NCBI GenBank assembly: GCA_963675135.1
Contig: OY776129.1
Location: forward strand, 73,005,348-73,069,347
DNA length: 64,000 bases
From: Galeopsis tetrahit
Taxonomy: Eukaryota; Streptophyta; Magnoliopsida; Lamiales; Lamiaceae
Reading direction: 5' to 3'
Of this stretch, positions 48,207 through 59,488 are shown piece after piece. A program made the position numbers and the translations under genes. The notes under the pieces are model-generated. The model did not search any database, was not told the DNA's origin, and was given only the letters and a program-made list of their open reading frames with translations. Position 1 is the stretch's first letter. Each line of letters opens with the position of its first letter.

Positions 48207-51200
48207 ATGGCTTCTCACATTGTTGGATATCCCCGTATGGGCCCCAAGAGAGAGCTAAAGTTTGCTCTAGAATCTTTCTGGGATGGCAAGACTGGTGCCG
48301 AGGATTTGGAAAAGGTTTCAGCTGATCTTAGAGCATCCATTTGGAAGCAGATGTCTGATGCTGGCATCAAGTACATTCCCAGCAACACGTTCTCATACTA
48401 TGATCAGCTGCTTGACACAACTGCGATGCTCGGTGCTGTTCCCCCAAGATACAATTGGACCGGTGGTGAGATTGGTTTTTCCACCTACTTCTCCATGGCC
48501 AGAGGAAATGCTTCTGTTCCTGCTATGGAAATGACGAAGTGGTTTGATACCAACTAGTAAGTGATGGATCATTTTTTTCAAAAAGCTTATTGTTGTCTTT
48601 ACACTTCTGAATTCTGATGTTTATTTGTCTAATTATGCTGGTTTATCCATGCAGCCACTTCATTGTCCCTGAATTGGGACCTGATGTGAAATTTTCGTAT
48701 GCTTCTCATAAGGCTGTCAGTGAATACAAAGAAGCTAAAGCGGTATGAACTCTAAAATTCCTGCTGTATTTCATAAGTAAACTGTAATGTAATAGAAATG
48801 GCTGTTTTTTGACTTCGGTAACCTAATTACCTAACTTCTACATTGTACGCATAGTATGCGTGTTGAATATCACCTTGCCATCTATTGTTAATGTTTGTAA
48901 TAGTCTGTGTTTACAACCTGATGAGTTTCTTCTTCTCTCATGCAGCTCGGTGTGGATACTGTTCCAGTACTTGTTGGCCCTGTTACATACTTGTTGCTCT
49001 CAAAACCTGCCAAGGGTGTGGATAAAACTTTCCCTCTTCTTTCTCTTCTTGAAAAAATTCTACCAATCTACAAGTAAGAAATATTGGTTTATGATTAAGT
49101 AAAATGATGTTCTCACCATTTATATTATGATCACAGTAGGTATTTAATGTATAATATCATTGCAGGGAAGTTATTGGTGAGCTGAAAGCAGCAGGTGCTT
49201 CTTGGATCCAGTTTGATGAGCCCACATTAGTATTGGATCTCGAGTCTCACAAGTTGGAAGCATTCACAAAGGCATACGCTGAGCTGGAATCAACTTTATC
49301 TGGCCTTAATGTTATAATTGAGACTTATTTTGCTGATGTACCTGCTCCAGCATTCAAAACTCTTACTTCACTGAGTGGAATTTCGGGTTTTGGTTTTGAT
49401 TTGGTTCGTGGAGCCCAAACCCTTGATTTGATCAAGAGTGGGTTTCCTTCTGGAAAATACCTCTTTGCTGGACTTGTTGATGGAAGGAACATCTGGGCTA
49501 ATGATCTGAGTGCATCTCTCGCTACCCTTCAGTCTCTTGAAGGCATAGTGGGGAAGGGTATTACACTTCACTCATTTGCCATGTTTGAAGTTTTAAGTTG
49601 TATCTTATGGTGTATCATTTGATCCTTAATATTATTTTTTCTGCAGACAAGCTTGTTGTGTCAACCTCATGCTCACTTCTCCACACTGCTGTTGATCTGG
49701 TAAATGAGACCAAGCTCGACCAGGAAATCAAATCATGGCTCGCATTTGCAGCACAGAAGGTTGTTGAAGTGAATGCACTGGCCAAGGCATTGACTGGTTC
49801 GAAGGATGAGGTATATGTTGTACTTGTACATAAATTTCATTAAAATTAAAGCATGAGGGCAAATTAAGTTATTTTTGTTAAATCTTGATGCTATCAACAC
49901 TAAATCAACTGCCAACTTCATTTGTAGTATTAGTTTTTTTGGGTTTCATCAAGATATTATCCTTACTGATTCATGTGATCATTTGCTGGTTTGTTTATTT
50001 TTCAGGCATTCTTCTCTTCCAATGCTTCTGCTCAGGCTTCTAGGAAATCCTCTCCCAGGGTGAATAATGAAGCTGTCCAGAAGGCTGTAAGTGAATGAAT
50101 CTTCATATTTCCATCAATGAATCTTTGTTGATAAAGTGCTGTGTGCTCACTGTTCATTCTTTTCTGTTCAAATAGGCTGCTGCTTTGAAGGGTTCTGATC
50201 ATCGCCGTGCTACAAATGTTACTGCCAGACTTGATGCTCAACAAAAGAAGCTCAACCTTCCAATCCTCCCAACCACCACCATTGGTTCCTTCCCTCAAAC
50301 CGTTGAACTCAGAAGAGTGCGCCGTGAATACAAGGCCAAAAAGTGAGTGGTTTTGCCTACTGCTCGTCTTTGCAATCTGAAAAAGCTGTAAGATATGTAT
50401 GCTAAAAGTTTAAATATTCTGTCATAGGATCTCCGAAGAGGAGTACGTCAAGTCTATCAAAGAGGAGATCAACAAAGTTGTCAAGCTTCAAGAAGATCTT
50501 GATATTGATGTTCTTGTTCACGGAGAGCCAGAGGTAAGCTGCCAGCCAGTTAGATTGCTTGCTTTTCTTGTTCGCTTTACGATTCTATAGTGATGGTAAT
50601 ATATGTGTTTTGGATGTTGTATAAATAAATACCAGAGAAATGACATGGTTGAGTACTTTGGTGAGCAACTGTCTGGTTTTGCCTTCACTGCTAACGGATG
50701 GGTGCAATCGTACGGATCTCGTTGTGTGAAGCCACCGATCATCTATGGTGATGTGAGTCGCCCTAGTCCAATGACCGTCTTCTGGTCCACTGCTGCTCAG
50801 AGCATGACGAAGCGCCCGATGAAGGGAATGCTTACTGGCCCCGTCACCATCCTCAATTGGTCTTTTGTGCGAAATGACCAACCTAGGTTTGAGACCTGTT
50901 ACCAGATTGCTTTGGCCATCAAGGACGAAGTCGAGGATCTTGAGAAGGCTGGAATCACCGTCATCCAAATCGACGAAGCTGCATTGAGAGAAGGGTTGCC
51001 TCTCCGAAAGTCAGAGCACGCTTTCTACTTGGACTGGGCTGTCCACTCCTTCAGAATCACAAACACGGGCATCCAGGACACCACCCAGATCCACACCCAT
51101 ATGTGCTACTCCAACTTCAATGACATCATCCACTCCATCATTGACATGGATGCTGATGTCATCACAATTGAGAACTCACGTTCAGACGAGAAGTTGCTGT

Positions 51201-51457
51201 CTGTGTTCCGTGAGGGAGTGAAGTACGGTGCAGGAATTGGGCCAGGTGTGTATGACATCCACTCCCCAAGAATCCCATCAACGGAAGAGATTGCTGACAG
51301 GATCAACAAGATGCTTGCTGTGCTAGAAACCAACATCTTGTGGGTGAACCCAGACTGCGGTCTCAAGACCCGTAAGTATGGGGAGGTTAAGCCCGCCCTT
51401 GAAAACATGGTTGCTGCTGCTAAGCTTCTGAGGACCAACCTTGCTAGTGCTAAATAA
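48207..51457 (+). CDS. METE: Cobalamin-independent methionine synthase, 9 exons
   Basis: Encodes 765 aa, the exact length of the plant enzyme: 5-methyltetrahydropteroyltriglutamate-homocysteine methyltransferase (EC 2.1.1.14). It moves the methyl group of methyl-folate to homocysteine, making methionine and feeding S-adenosylmethionine supply. Exons: 48207-48556, 48655-48742, 48946-49073, 49166-49557, 49647-49810, 50006-50086, 50176-50342, 50428-50533 and 50636-51457 (2298 nt). The N-terminal folate-binding barrel starts MASHIVGYPRMGPKRELKFA. The C-terminal catalytic barrel contains IGSFPQT, DVLVHGEPERNDMVEYF, QIDEAALREGLP and the zinc ligands His647 and Cys649 in HTHMCYSNF and Cys733 in NPDCGLKTR. 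All zinc ligands I checked are intact. There is no transit peptide, so it is the cytosolic form. Codon use is richer in C than in neighbouring genes, fitting high expression. Confidence 0.99.
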
Positions 51458-54400
51458 GCGCGCTGCTTTTCATTGCTGCATTAATATCATCATATCTTCT
51501 TGGTTTTCTACATTTAAAGGGAAAGGATTGCTGAAATAACTGTGGTCCCTGATAGAGAGATCATTCAGGAAACGGCTTCTTTTTGTTTGTTTTTTTCCTT
51601 GCGTCCTCTTTTCGAGTGCTGCTTGCTTATTCTGTATTTTCAAGAAATTTTCGCTCATTTTAGCATATTACTGCTCCTTTTAGCATATTACTGCTCAAAT
51701 TTATCTGAAAATGAGATTTTGAATGCTGTTATATTTGCGAGCGTGGATGCAATGAGATCCAGCAAGCTGATTTGACCTAAGTAACGACCATTGCGTTGCA
51801 GTAAAATGCCAAATCCTCTTATATCTTCAAACTCTACCGAACTTCACAAACCTTACACTCTTCCATTACCACATTACTTGGGGACTGAATAAAAATTGAT
51901 GGATGGACCCATCACTGCATGACCAACATCAAATACTTTTCCAACTAAAATATTTAATTGGAGCATTTTAAATTCCCTCTATTTAGTTTTTAGTTTTGAG
52001 AATCCAACTATGACCTGTTTTTTAAATATACTAAGGTAATTCAAGATTAACAAACAATAAATAACGCAGTTATCAATAATAAACAAGTATATTGGATTTA
52101 TGAAAAAATATATTAAAATACTACTACAAGGTATACGCTGTTCATATCAATTAAAAATAACAATCATTCATAAAAATTAAATGGAAAAAAAAATAGAGAG
52201 ATAGAGAGATGTAATTATTAGGATACAGTAATCGGGTCAAAAAATCACAAGAAAGAAATCTAGAATCCACACAATATCTTTTTAACACATAAATAAGAAT
52301 AAAGAATTGGGAAAAGACAACGATGAATGAATAAGAGGCCTACAGGCTGCATCTCACATACCCTTTTGACATTTTCTGTCACCGATATTTTAAAATTGCA
52401 TTTCTATAATTTATTTAATAACTGGCATGCATACTAAATTTGTAGACCAGTCACCAAATCCCCATTGATTAATTTGTAGTGTATTTTTCTCCTTAATTTG
52501 ATTTAATCATCTCCAACTGATAAATAAAGTTCCTAATTGTATTTTTGTGTAGTAAGCCAGCTTATCTACCACCTTTTGCGTATGGAAGGAAGCATCCGAG
52601 GGCCAACAAGCAACAACCAAAATTCCATTACACCCTTTTTTTAATTGATAACAGAATCTTCTATGAAAAAAGTCAAATCCATATAAACACATGCCAGGGT
52701 TTTCTAGATTCCATTACGAATCATCCAAGTTTGAGTTGAGTGTTTGTGAATATTCATAGTATAATTTAGTTATGGCAAAGTATTGCATGAACTCGCAAAT
52801 TACTTAAATGTGTTTTAGTTGTAATACTAAATTGAATAACTTAAATTATTAAAATGTATATTAATTTTAAAGTTAAAGGGTATCACTTAAATAACAAAAA
52901 TCTATTAATAGTATGAATCCATTTTTACGATGAAAACTTGTTAAAAAAACAATATATATTTGACAATTTCTAAGAAGAATACAGACCTCAACCAGCTTTT
53001 ATCATTTAAAAAACATTGTGAATATGCTTAAAAAAAAAAAAACCATTGTGAATATGTTCAATGTTAGACTGTTTTTTTTATAATAAAAAACGCCTAAATA
53101 AAATTTCGTACGCCACGCCTACTTTTCATATTGGTTTGGGCTATGTTTAGGAATTTAGGTTCTGGATAATGGGCCTTCTTTTGGGCCCATTTTGAATCAA
53201 ATTGAGTTGAGTATTCTTACCCAGCCCATTTCACTATTAAATGCATAACCTTATTACCTTGATTTGGTGGTTGTTGAAATGAATTAAATATAACTCTTTT
53301 TTTTAAACAATTAAATAGAACTCTTTATAAATACAAAAAAAAAAAAAAAAAACGTATGCGGGGGGCTATGTTCCACGGGTTCAAGTACGGGACGATACAA
53401 TAGGGTACGGGAATGCATATTAAAAAAAAAAAGATAATTCATATTTTTAAACAATAAGTCAAATACGGAGTAAAATCAACTCAATTCGTAGATCATGTGG
53501 AGTAATAGAGATTTCAATATAAAACAAGTGTCATGTTATCAATTTAAATTACATTATATAATAAAGTTCAATTGAAATAACACATTTAGTGCTTAATAAC
53601 ATATTCATGCCTAATCATTTAGCCTCACACATTGAATTTCCAAGTTCGTTAATTTTGTTTTCATTTTATTATTTACGAATTCGACGAGTGGCAACTGAAT
53701 TTGTAATTTCACGAATCAAGTGATTTTAAAAGAAGACATACTGTACACAATAGGTAGGGAAAGAAGTAAATATTAATAGTGGACGGGATATGTCTATTAA
53801 ATACTCCAGTATTTAATTTCGTATTATTGAAAAAAATTGAACCCCACGTCCCCACCCACCCTACATTGAAGTTTAGCTTCATATTTGGAAGAGTATTGGT
53901 ACGTATTTCTTTTCAATTTTATCATAAAGTATTACATAAAGGGGTGTAAAATATTGGCTTCCTACCCTAAACTACGAGTTTGATAAACAATCTTTACTAT
54001 ATGGAGTAATATAATTTCCTCAGAGAAAAAAACATTTTTACTTGTAATTTTGGGTTGAAAGAAAGTAGGGAAAAGACAACCGACAACATATATTTTGCAA
54101 TTTATGAACTCCCTTCTCTTCATTTCAGTCTTCAACAAGTTGTTGCTTCCTAAATTCCAATTATAATAAAGTCAGAATGTGCCAAAATAAAAATAAAAAA
54201 TCCAACAATAAATAATACTCCCTTCAATTCCAAGGACCGTCTACATTAAATCTAGTCTTCAATTTCTCGAGATTAAATTTCATTAATTAGGATAGTATGG
54301 GAGGGAGTATTAGAGTATGTATGTGCTACTTTCCGTTTTATATTGTTTGTCTTTTTTTTATTTTAAAATATTTATAGTTTTAACAATTTTTTCAAAATTT

Positions 54401-54753
54401 TGTATTATTAATATACTAGTATATTTTTACAATGTGTTATTTTAATTGAAAATAGGGAGTATATTTTATGTAATTCCTTTTTCTCTCTTTTATGATAATG
54501 GAAATAAGTTGACATTCTTTTTACTTATTAATTGAAGAGGGTAATAAGAAAAAAAAAAAAAAAAGAGCATTATAATAAGGGAATGTATGAATATGAATTA
54601 TCTCAGTTCTTGTTAGTAATTCTCTTGTAAATTTTGGAGAGAAAGACGCTGAATATGTTTTACATTTTTTTATTTTCACTTATTATTTTATTATAGGTTA
54701 ATTAAATATTCAAAATTTACCAAGAAAAATGTAGAGAATCCAAATAGATAAAT
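51458..54753. other. MetE 3' UTR and A+T-rich intergenic DNA
   Basis: 51458-51770 is the probable MetE 3' UTR. The remaining 3 kb is A+T-rich with homopolymer A runs (53335-53351, 54549-54564) and no recognisable gene, RNA or complete transposon. The copia element is inserted at its 3' end. Confidence 0.6.
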
Positions 54754-54758
54754 GTATA

Positions 54759-54971
54759 TAATAGAGATAATGTTAAATAGTATTATTTGTTAGAGATTTT
54801 ATTGTATTCTTAGAATATATCTTTTATGATTTGGTCTTCCTATAATTGTGGAAGTTTGTTGTAGACTTTGTAAATCTCACTATTATATATTTCAGAATAC
54901 TCAATCACCACATTACGGTGATTTTCCTCTCAATTATTCTTTTCCAAAATATGTATTCTACATATTCTGTA
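54759..54971 (+). repeat. 5' LTR of the copia element
   Basis: Starts TAATAGAGATAATGTTAAAT and ends CATATTCTGTA. It is followed by TCAGCCTAATATT; the junction TATCAG resembles part of the initiator-Met tRNA primer site, but the match is short. Ends set from the GTATA duplication and comparison with the 3' LTR. Confidence 0.9.
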
Positions 54972-55136
54972 TCAGCCTAATATTACCGATCCTAAACCCT
55001 AATTCTTTTCTTCCGCTTCTACATCCGATTCTCTCTTCCTCCCGCTGCACGGACTGGTAGCCTCCGTCCAGTTTTCCTTCTCGTCGAGTGTTATATCAAG
55101 GACTGGTCCCCTTCTTCATCTCTCTCGATCGACAAG

Positions 55137-56117
55137 ATGACATCCTCCGCCACCGATCCTCTTCCGGTGACGACGATGATTAATATGATGCAAATTAAGC
55201 TTGAGGCGTCCACTTATCTTATGTGGCGTCGTCAAACTATTCACATGGCCGAATGCTTCGATATACTCGGGCATCTTGACGGCACTTCTCCCTCTCCCGC
55301 GGCCACTGTATCGGCGGTTGCACCTGCTGTTGATCCGACACCGAATCCGGAGTATACGACATGGCGACTCAAGGACAAACGGTTGCTCAGCGTTTTGTAC
55401 ACCTCTCTATCCCCTGATGCCGCGTCTGAAGTGATTGATTGCACCTTTGCAAATCAGGCGTGGGTGGCGCTCGAATCTGTTTATGCCTCATCTTCACGAT
55501 CGCGTCAATTACGTGAAGAATTGTTTTCTCTCCGTCGCGGTGATCTGTCTGTGGAGGAGTATGGGCGCAAGTTTAAACATCTCTGTGACCAGCTGCAAGC
55601 AATTGATCGTCCGATTGATTCATCTGATAAAGCTCACTGGTTTTTACGTGGGTTAGGACTTCAGTTTGCGGGTTTTGCCGATACCCGTATGGCTATGTCT
55701 CCGATCCCCGCGTTTCGTGACCTTTTGCACCAGGCTGTGCAATTCGACATGATGATGAAGTCGATGGAAGGGCCTTCTCATGCACCTGCGGCGTTTTCTG
55801 CTACTCGAGATGGGCTGCCTTCTTCGGCTGGGTCCAGGCAGGTGTCCCGATCCCAGAACCGTGGCCAATCTCAGTCCCAGCAGCAGTCCAGGCCGTCAGG
55901 TTTTTCTGGTAATGGGGGTGGCTCTGGCAGGCGTGATGGGCAGCCCTCTGGAGGTGGTTTCCGTCGTCCTTTCGTGCCTAAATGCCAACTCTGTCATGGG
56001 GAGCACTACGCAGATAAATGCCCCAGGTATCTGAATGCTATTGGTTCGAACTCTGCTGCAAATCTTGCTGAAGCTTTCACCTCGACTTGCAACGTCTCAA
56101 ACTCTACCCCTGATTAG
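55137..56117 (+). CDS. gag: copia gag protein
   Basis: 326 codons ending in TAG. It is a retrotransposon capsid-type protein: the N-terminus reads MTSSATDPLPVTTMINMMQI, then WRRQTIHMAECFDILGHLDG, with the typical WVALESVYASSSRSR and LREELFSLRRGDLSVEEYGR region. Near residue 290 a zinc knuckle CQLCHGEHYADKC fits C-x2-C-x3-H-x4-C. A Ser/Gln/Gly-rich linker precedes it. Its role would be packaging of element RNA into virus-like particles. The TAG sits just before the protease motif in the same frame, where most copia elements read through as one polyprotein, so it is likely an acquired nonsense change. Deliberate suppression cannot be excluded. Confidence 0.93.
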   Translation: MTSSATDPLPVTTMINMMQIKLEASTYLMWRRQTIHMAECFDILGHLDGTSPSPAATVSAVAPAVDPTPNPEYTTWRLKDKRLLSVLYTSLSPDAASEVIDCTFANQAWVALESVYASSSRSRQLREELFSLRRGDLSVEEYGRKFKHLCDQLQAIDRPIDSSDKAHWFLRGLGLQFAGFADTRMAMSPIPAFRDLLHQAVQFDMMMKSMEGPSHAPAAFSATRDGLPSSAGSRQVSRSQNRGQSQSQQQSRPSGFSGNGGGSGRRDGQPSGGGFRRPFVPKCQLCHGEHYADKCPRYLNAIGSNSAANLAEAFTSTCNVSNSTPD

Positions 56118-57638
56118 TATCTCGATTCCGGAGCCTCCGCTCACATGACGAACCAACTGTCCGCCCTTGACTCTCATGAGTCCTATTCTGGTAACGGTTC
56201 TGTTATAGTTGGTAATGGTAATGCGTTGAATATTTCTCATATTGGCACTACTAAACTTTCAGACGATGTTAAGTTGTTAGATGTGCTTGTTGTACCTCAT
56301 ATCACAAAGAACCTCCTATCTATCAGTAAATTAACTGCGGATTATCCTGTTGATGTTATTTTTTCTGATAAATTCTTTGCGATCCAGAACCGACTCACAA
56401 AGAAAATACTGGCTCAGGGAAGGTGTAATCAGGGGCTTTACCTACTTGATCGGGGTGTTCCAGCTTTGGTTACAGCAATTCGGGTCAGGAGATTGAAAGC
56501 TAGCTTTGACTTGTGGCATTTGCGTTTGGGGCATGTCCCGTTTTCAGTTATCTCATTGTTAAATAAACAGGGTTGTTTATCTGTTACTTCAGTTTTACCA
56601 AACCCTAGTTTATGCTCTTCTTGCCAGTTGGTCAAGAGCAAACGTTCACCATTTATGTTGAATGAAAAACGAGCTACTGCTGTTCTTGATTTAATTCATT
56701 GTGATTTGTGGGGTCCAGCACCTGTTTCTACATCTGATGGCTTTAAGTATTATGTTGCCTTTGTCGATGATTTTTCACGTTTTTCCTGGATATATCCATT
56801 ACGTGCTAAGTCAGAATTTTATGATGTATTTGTTCGATTTCATGCCTTTGTCTGCAATCAATTTTCTCGAACTGTGAAGATATTTCAGTCTGATGGTGGT
56901 ACTGAGTTTGTAAATGGGAGGGTTCGTCACTTTATGCACGAGCATGGTATACATCATCGAATTTCATGTCCATATACACCTCAACAAAATGGCAGGGCTG
57001 AACGTAAACATCGTCACATCTCTGAAACTGGGTTGTCCATGCTTTTTCATGCACATGCTCCAGCTTCTCTTTGGTTTGATGCCTTTGCTACTGCAGTATA
57101 TGTTACTAACAGGCTTCCATCTGCGATACTTGATAATATTTCTCCCTTTCAGGTATTATTTGGATACTCGCCTAGTTATGATACCTTTAAACCATTTGGA
57201 TGTCGTGTTTATCCTTATCTTCGGGATTATGTTGCTCACAAATTAGAACCTCGCAGTCGGCCGTGCATCTTTCTTGGGTATAGTAGTACTCAGAAGGGGT
57301 TTCGTTGCTTTGATCCAGAGTCTTCTCGAGTTTTTATCACTCGCCATGCTCAGTTTGATGAGCTCTATTTTCCATTTTCTCGAGCTCCATCTCTCACACA
57401 GGTCACTGATTTGGATATCTCGACTTTTCTCGACATCTCCTCTGATTCCCCTTTGGCTCCTGTTTCGGCACCTATCAGACAACCGCATCGGTTTTCTGTT
57501 GATCATGATACTCGTCCTCCCTCGCTGGTTCATGATGAACTGGTTATGCCGCCACATGTGCCTGATCCTATTATACCGCATGTTCCCGACGTTGGGCCTC
57601 CTGTTCCGCCTTGCCACTTGTATCCACTCATCCCATGA
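56118..57638 (+). pseudogene. pol: copia protease and integrase segment (frame broken at both ends)
   Basis: In the same frame as gag, directly after its TAG. It opens with the aspartic protease motif YLDSGASAHM. The integrase follows: an HHCC zinc finger (LRLGHVPFSVISLL with CSSCQLVKSK), then catalytic DLIHCDLWGP, FQSDGGTEFVN and PQQNGRAERKHRH, giving the D, D and E residues. The GKR-like region reads FGCRVYPYLRDY. The frame runs into a TGA at 57636 within a Pro-rich linker, while the reverse transcriptase continues in another frame, so one base has been gained or lost around 57580-57620. No start codon is expected, since this is the middle of a polyprotein. Confidence 0.93.
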
Positions 57639-59293
57639 TCACCCGAGCTCGTGTTGGGACATTTAAACCTCGTTATCCAGTCGACTTCGCTTCTTCGGCT
57701 CTACTCTCTGCACTTGTTACCACCTCTGAGCCTCGTGGTTTCAAGTCTGCTGCTAAGCATTCCCACTGGCTTGCTGCTATGCAAGAGGAGATTGATGCAC
57801 TTCGTTCGAATTCCACTTGGGATCTGGTGCCTCGTCCATCTGGAACGAACATAGTTGGTTCAAAGTGGGTTTTTCGTACGAAATTTCTGGCAGATGGTTC
57901 GATTGAACGTCACAAGGCTCGTTTAGTGGCGCAGGGCTTCACTCAGATTCCTGGTCTGGATTTTCATCATACATTTAGTCCTGTTGTGAAGGCAGCTACA
58001 GTTCGGATAATCTTGGCATTATCGGTTCAGCATGGGTGGCCTCTTCATCAGCTTGATGTCAAGAATGCTTTCCTTAATGGAGTTCTTGACAACCCTGTCT
58101 TCATGTCTCAGCCTCCTGGCTTTGTTGATCCTCAACATCCTGATCATGTTTGTCGCCTTAAGAAGGCTCTATATGGCCTTCGCCAGGCCCCTCTTGCCTG
58201 GTACCAGCGCTTTAGCACATTTCTGTTCAGCTTGGGCTTCTCTCAGAGTCGTTCTGACTCGTCTCTCTTTCATCTACATCAGGGTAATTCTATTATCTAT
58301 CTCCTTTTGTATGTTGATGATATCATTGTTACAGGCAATGATTCTGCTGCCCTTCGTCGCTTTATTGCTCGTACTGGTGACGAATTTGCTATCAAGGATC
58401 TTGACTCTTTGAGTTATTTCCTTGGCCTTGAGGTCTCCTCCACTGACGCTGGTTTGTTTGTTGGCCAGACCAAGTATGCACTTGACATCCTTGAGCGTGC
58501 AGACTTGGTCGAGGCTAAACCTGTCTCAACTCCCTTAGCAACAGGTGAATCACTTGTAAGCACAGGTCCTATGTTCAAGGATCCCACCCTATATCGATCT
58601 CTTGTTGGTGCTTTGCAGTATTTGACTATCACTAGACCTGATCTCTCGTATGCTGTAAGCTCTGTGAGTCAGTTCCTCCAGTCTCCAACTGAGGACCATT
58701 TTCTGGCAGTTAAGCGTATCCTTCGCTACGTGAAAGGTACAATTCATTTCGGTTTATCCTTCACTAAGCGCTCGGATATTTCCATTCTGGCCTATTCTGA
58801 TGCAGACTGGGCTCGCTGCATTGAGACTCGTCGTTCGACATATGGGTACTCTATTTTTCTTGGAGGTAATCTTGTATCCTGGAGTGCCAAGAAACAACCG
58901 ACTGTTTCTCGCTCTAGTTGTGAATCTGAGTACCGTGCTATGGCCAATGCTGCGGCCGAACTTGTTTGGGTTATCAATCTTCTGAAGGAACTTCGAGCTC
59001 TTCCTTCTACTCGGCCTACTCTGTTATGTGATAACAAAAGCGCCATCTTTCTGAGTCAAAATCCTGTTGCACACAAGAGAGCCAAGCATATAGATTTGGA
59101 TTATCACTTTGTTCGTGAGCTAGTGTCTTTGGGCAGAATTTCTACCGGGTTTGTCCCATCTCATCTACAGCTAGCAGACATCTTCACTAAGAGTCTTCCG
59201 CGTCCAGCCTTTGAGTTTTTACGTTCCAAGCTTTGCGTATGTCTTCACCCCACGCAGCGCTTGACGGGGGGTAATAGAGATAATGTTAAATAG
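57611..59293 (+). pseudogene. pol: copia reverse transcriptase and RNase H segment
   Basis: It continues pol in a shifted frame. The first element is the linker motif THPMITRARVG, then AAKHSHWLAAMQEEIDALRS and TWDLVPRP. The reverse transcriptase palm has DVKNAFLNG, YGLRQAPLAWY and the catalytic YVDDIIVTG. RNase H shows ILAYSDADWARC, STYGYSIFLGG, SESEYRAMANAAAELVW-type sequence, LCDNKSAIFLSQNPVAHKRA and KHIDLDYHFVRE. The stop at 59291-59293 lies inside the 3' LTR, so the frame overlaps the polypurine tract. All catalytic motifs I checked are present. It is called a pseudogene because the frame is cut from its natural upstream part. Confidence 0.93.
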
Positions 59294-59483
59294 TATTATT
59301 TGTTAGAAATTTTATTGTATTCTTAGAATATATCTTTTATGATTTGGTCTTCATAATTGTGAAAGTTTGTTGTAGACTTTGTAAATCTCACTATTATATA
59401 TTTCAGAATACTCAATCACCACATTACGGTGATTTTCCTCTCAATTATTCTTTTCCAAAATATGTATTCTACATATTCTGTTA
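59272..59483 (+). repeat. 3' LTR of the copia element
   Basis: Starts TAATAGAGATAATGTTAAAT and ends CATATTCTGTTA, then GTATA. Compared with the 5' LTR it has GAG to GAA, a two-base CT deletion, GTGG to GTGA, and one extra T near the end. Confidence 0.92.
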
Positions 59484-59488
59484 GTATA

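Larger units (their letters stand above)
54759..59483 (+). mobile_element. Ty1/copia LTR retrotransposon, nearly intact, TA...TA ends
   Basis: A 4.7 kb element with 213 and 212 bp LTRs, flanked by GTATA (54754-54758 and 59484-59488). The domain order gag, protease, integrase, reverse transcriptase, RNase H is that of Ty1/copia. The size and short LTRs resemble the Ale/Retrofit lineage (inference). A purine-rich tract, GACGGGGGG, precedes the 3' LTR. Two lesions break the reading frame: an in-frame TAG between gag and protease (56115-56117) and a one-base frame change between integrase and reverse transcriptase (about 57600). The two LTRs differ by about two substitutions and two small indels, so the insertion is young. 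It is therefore non-autonomous as written, though the domains otherwise look complete. Confidence 0.97.
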
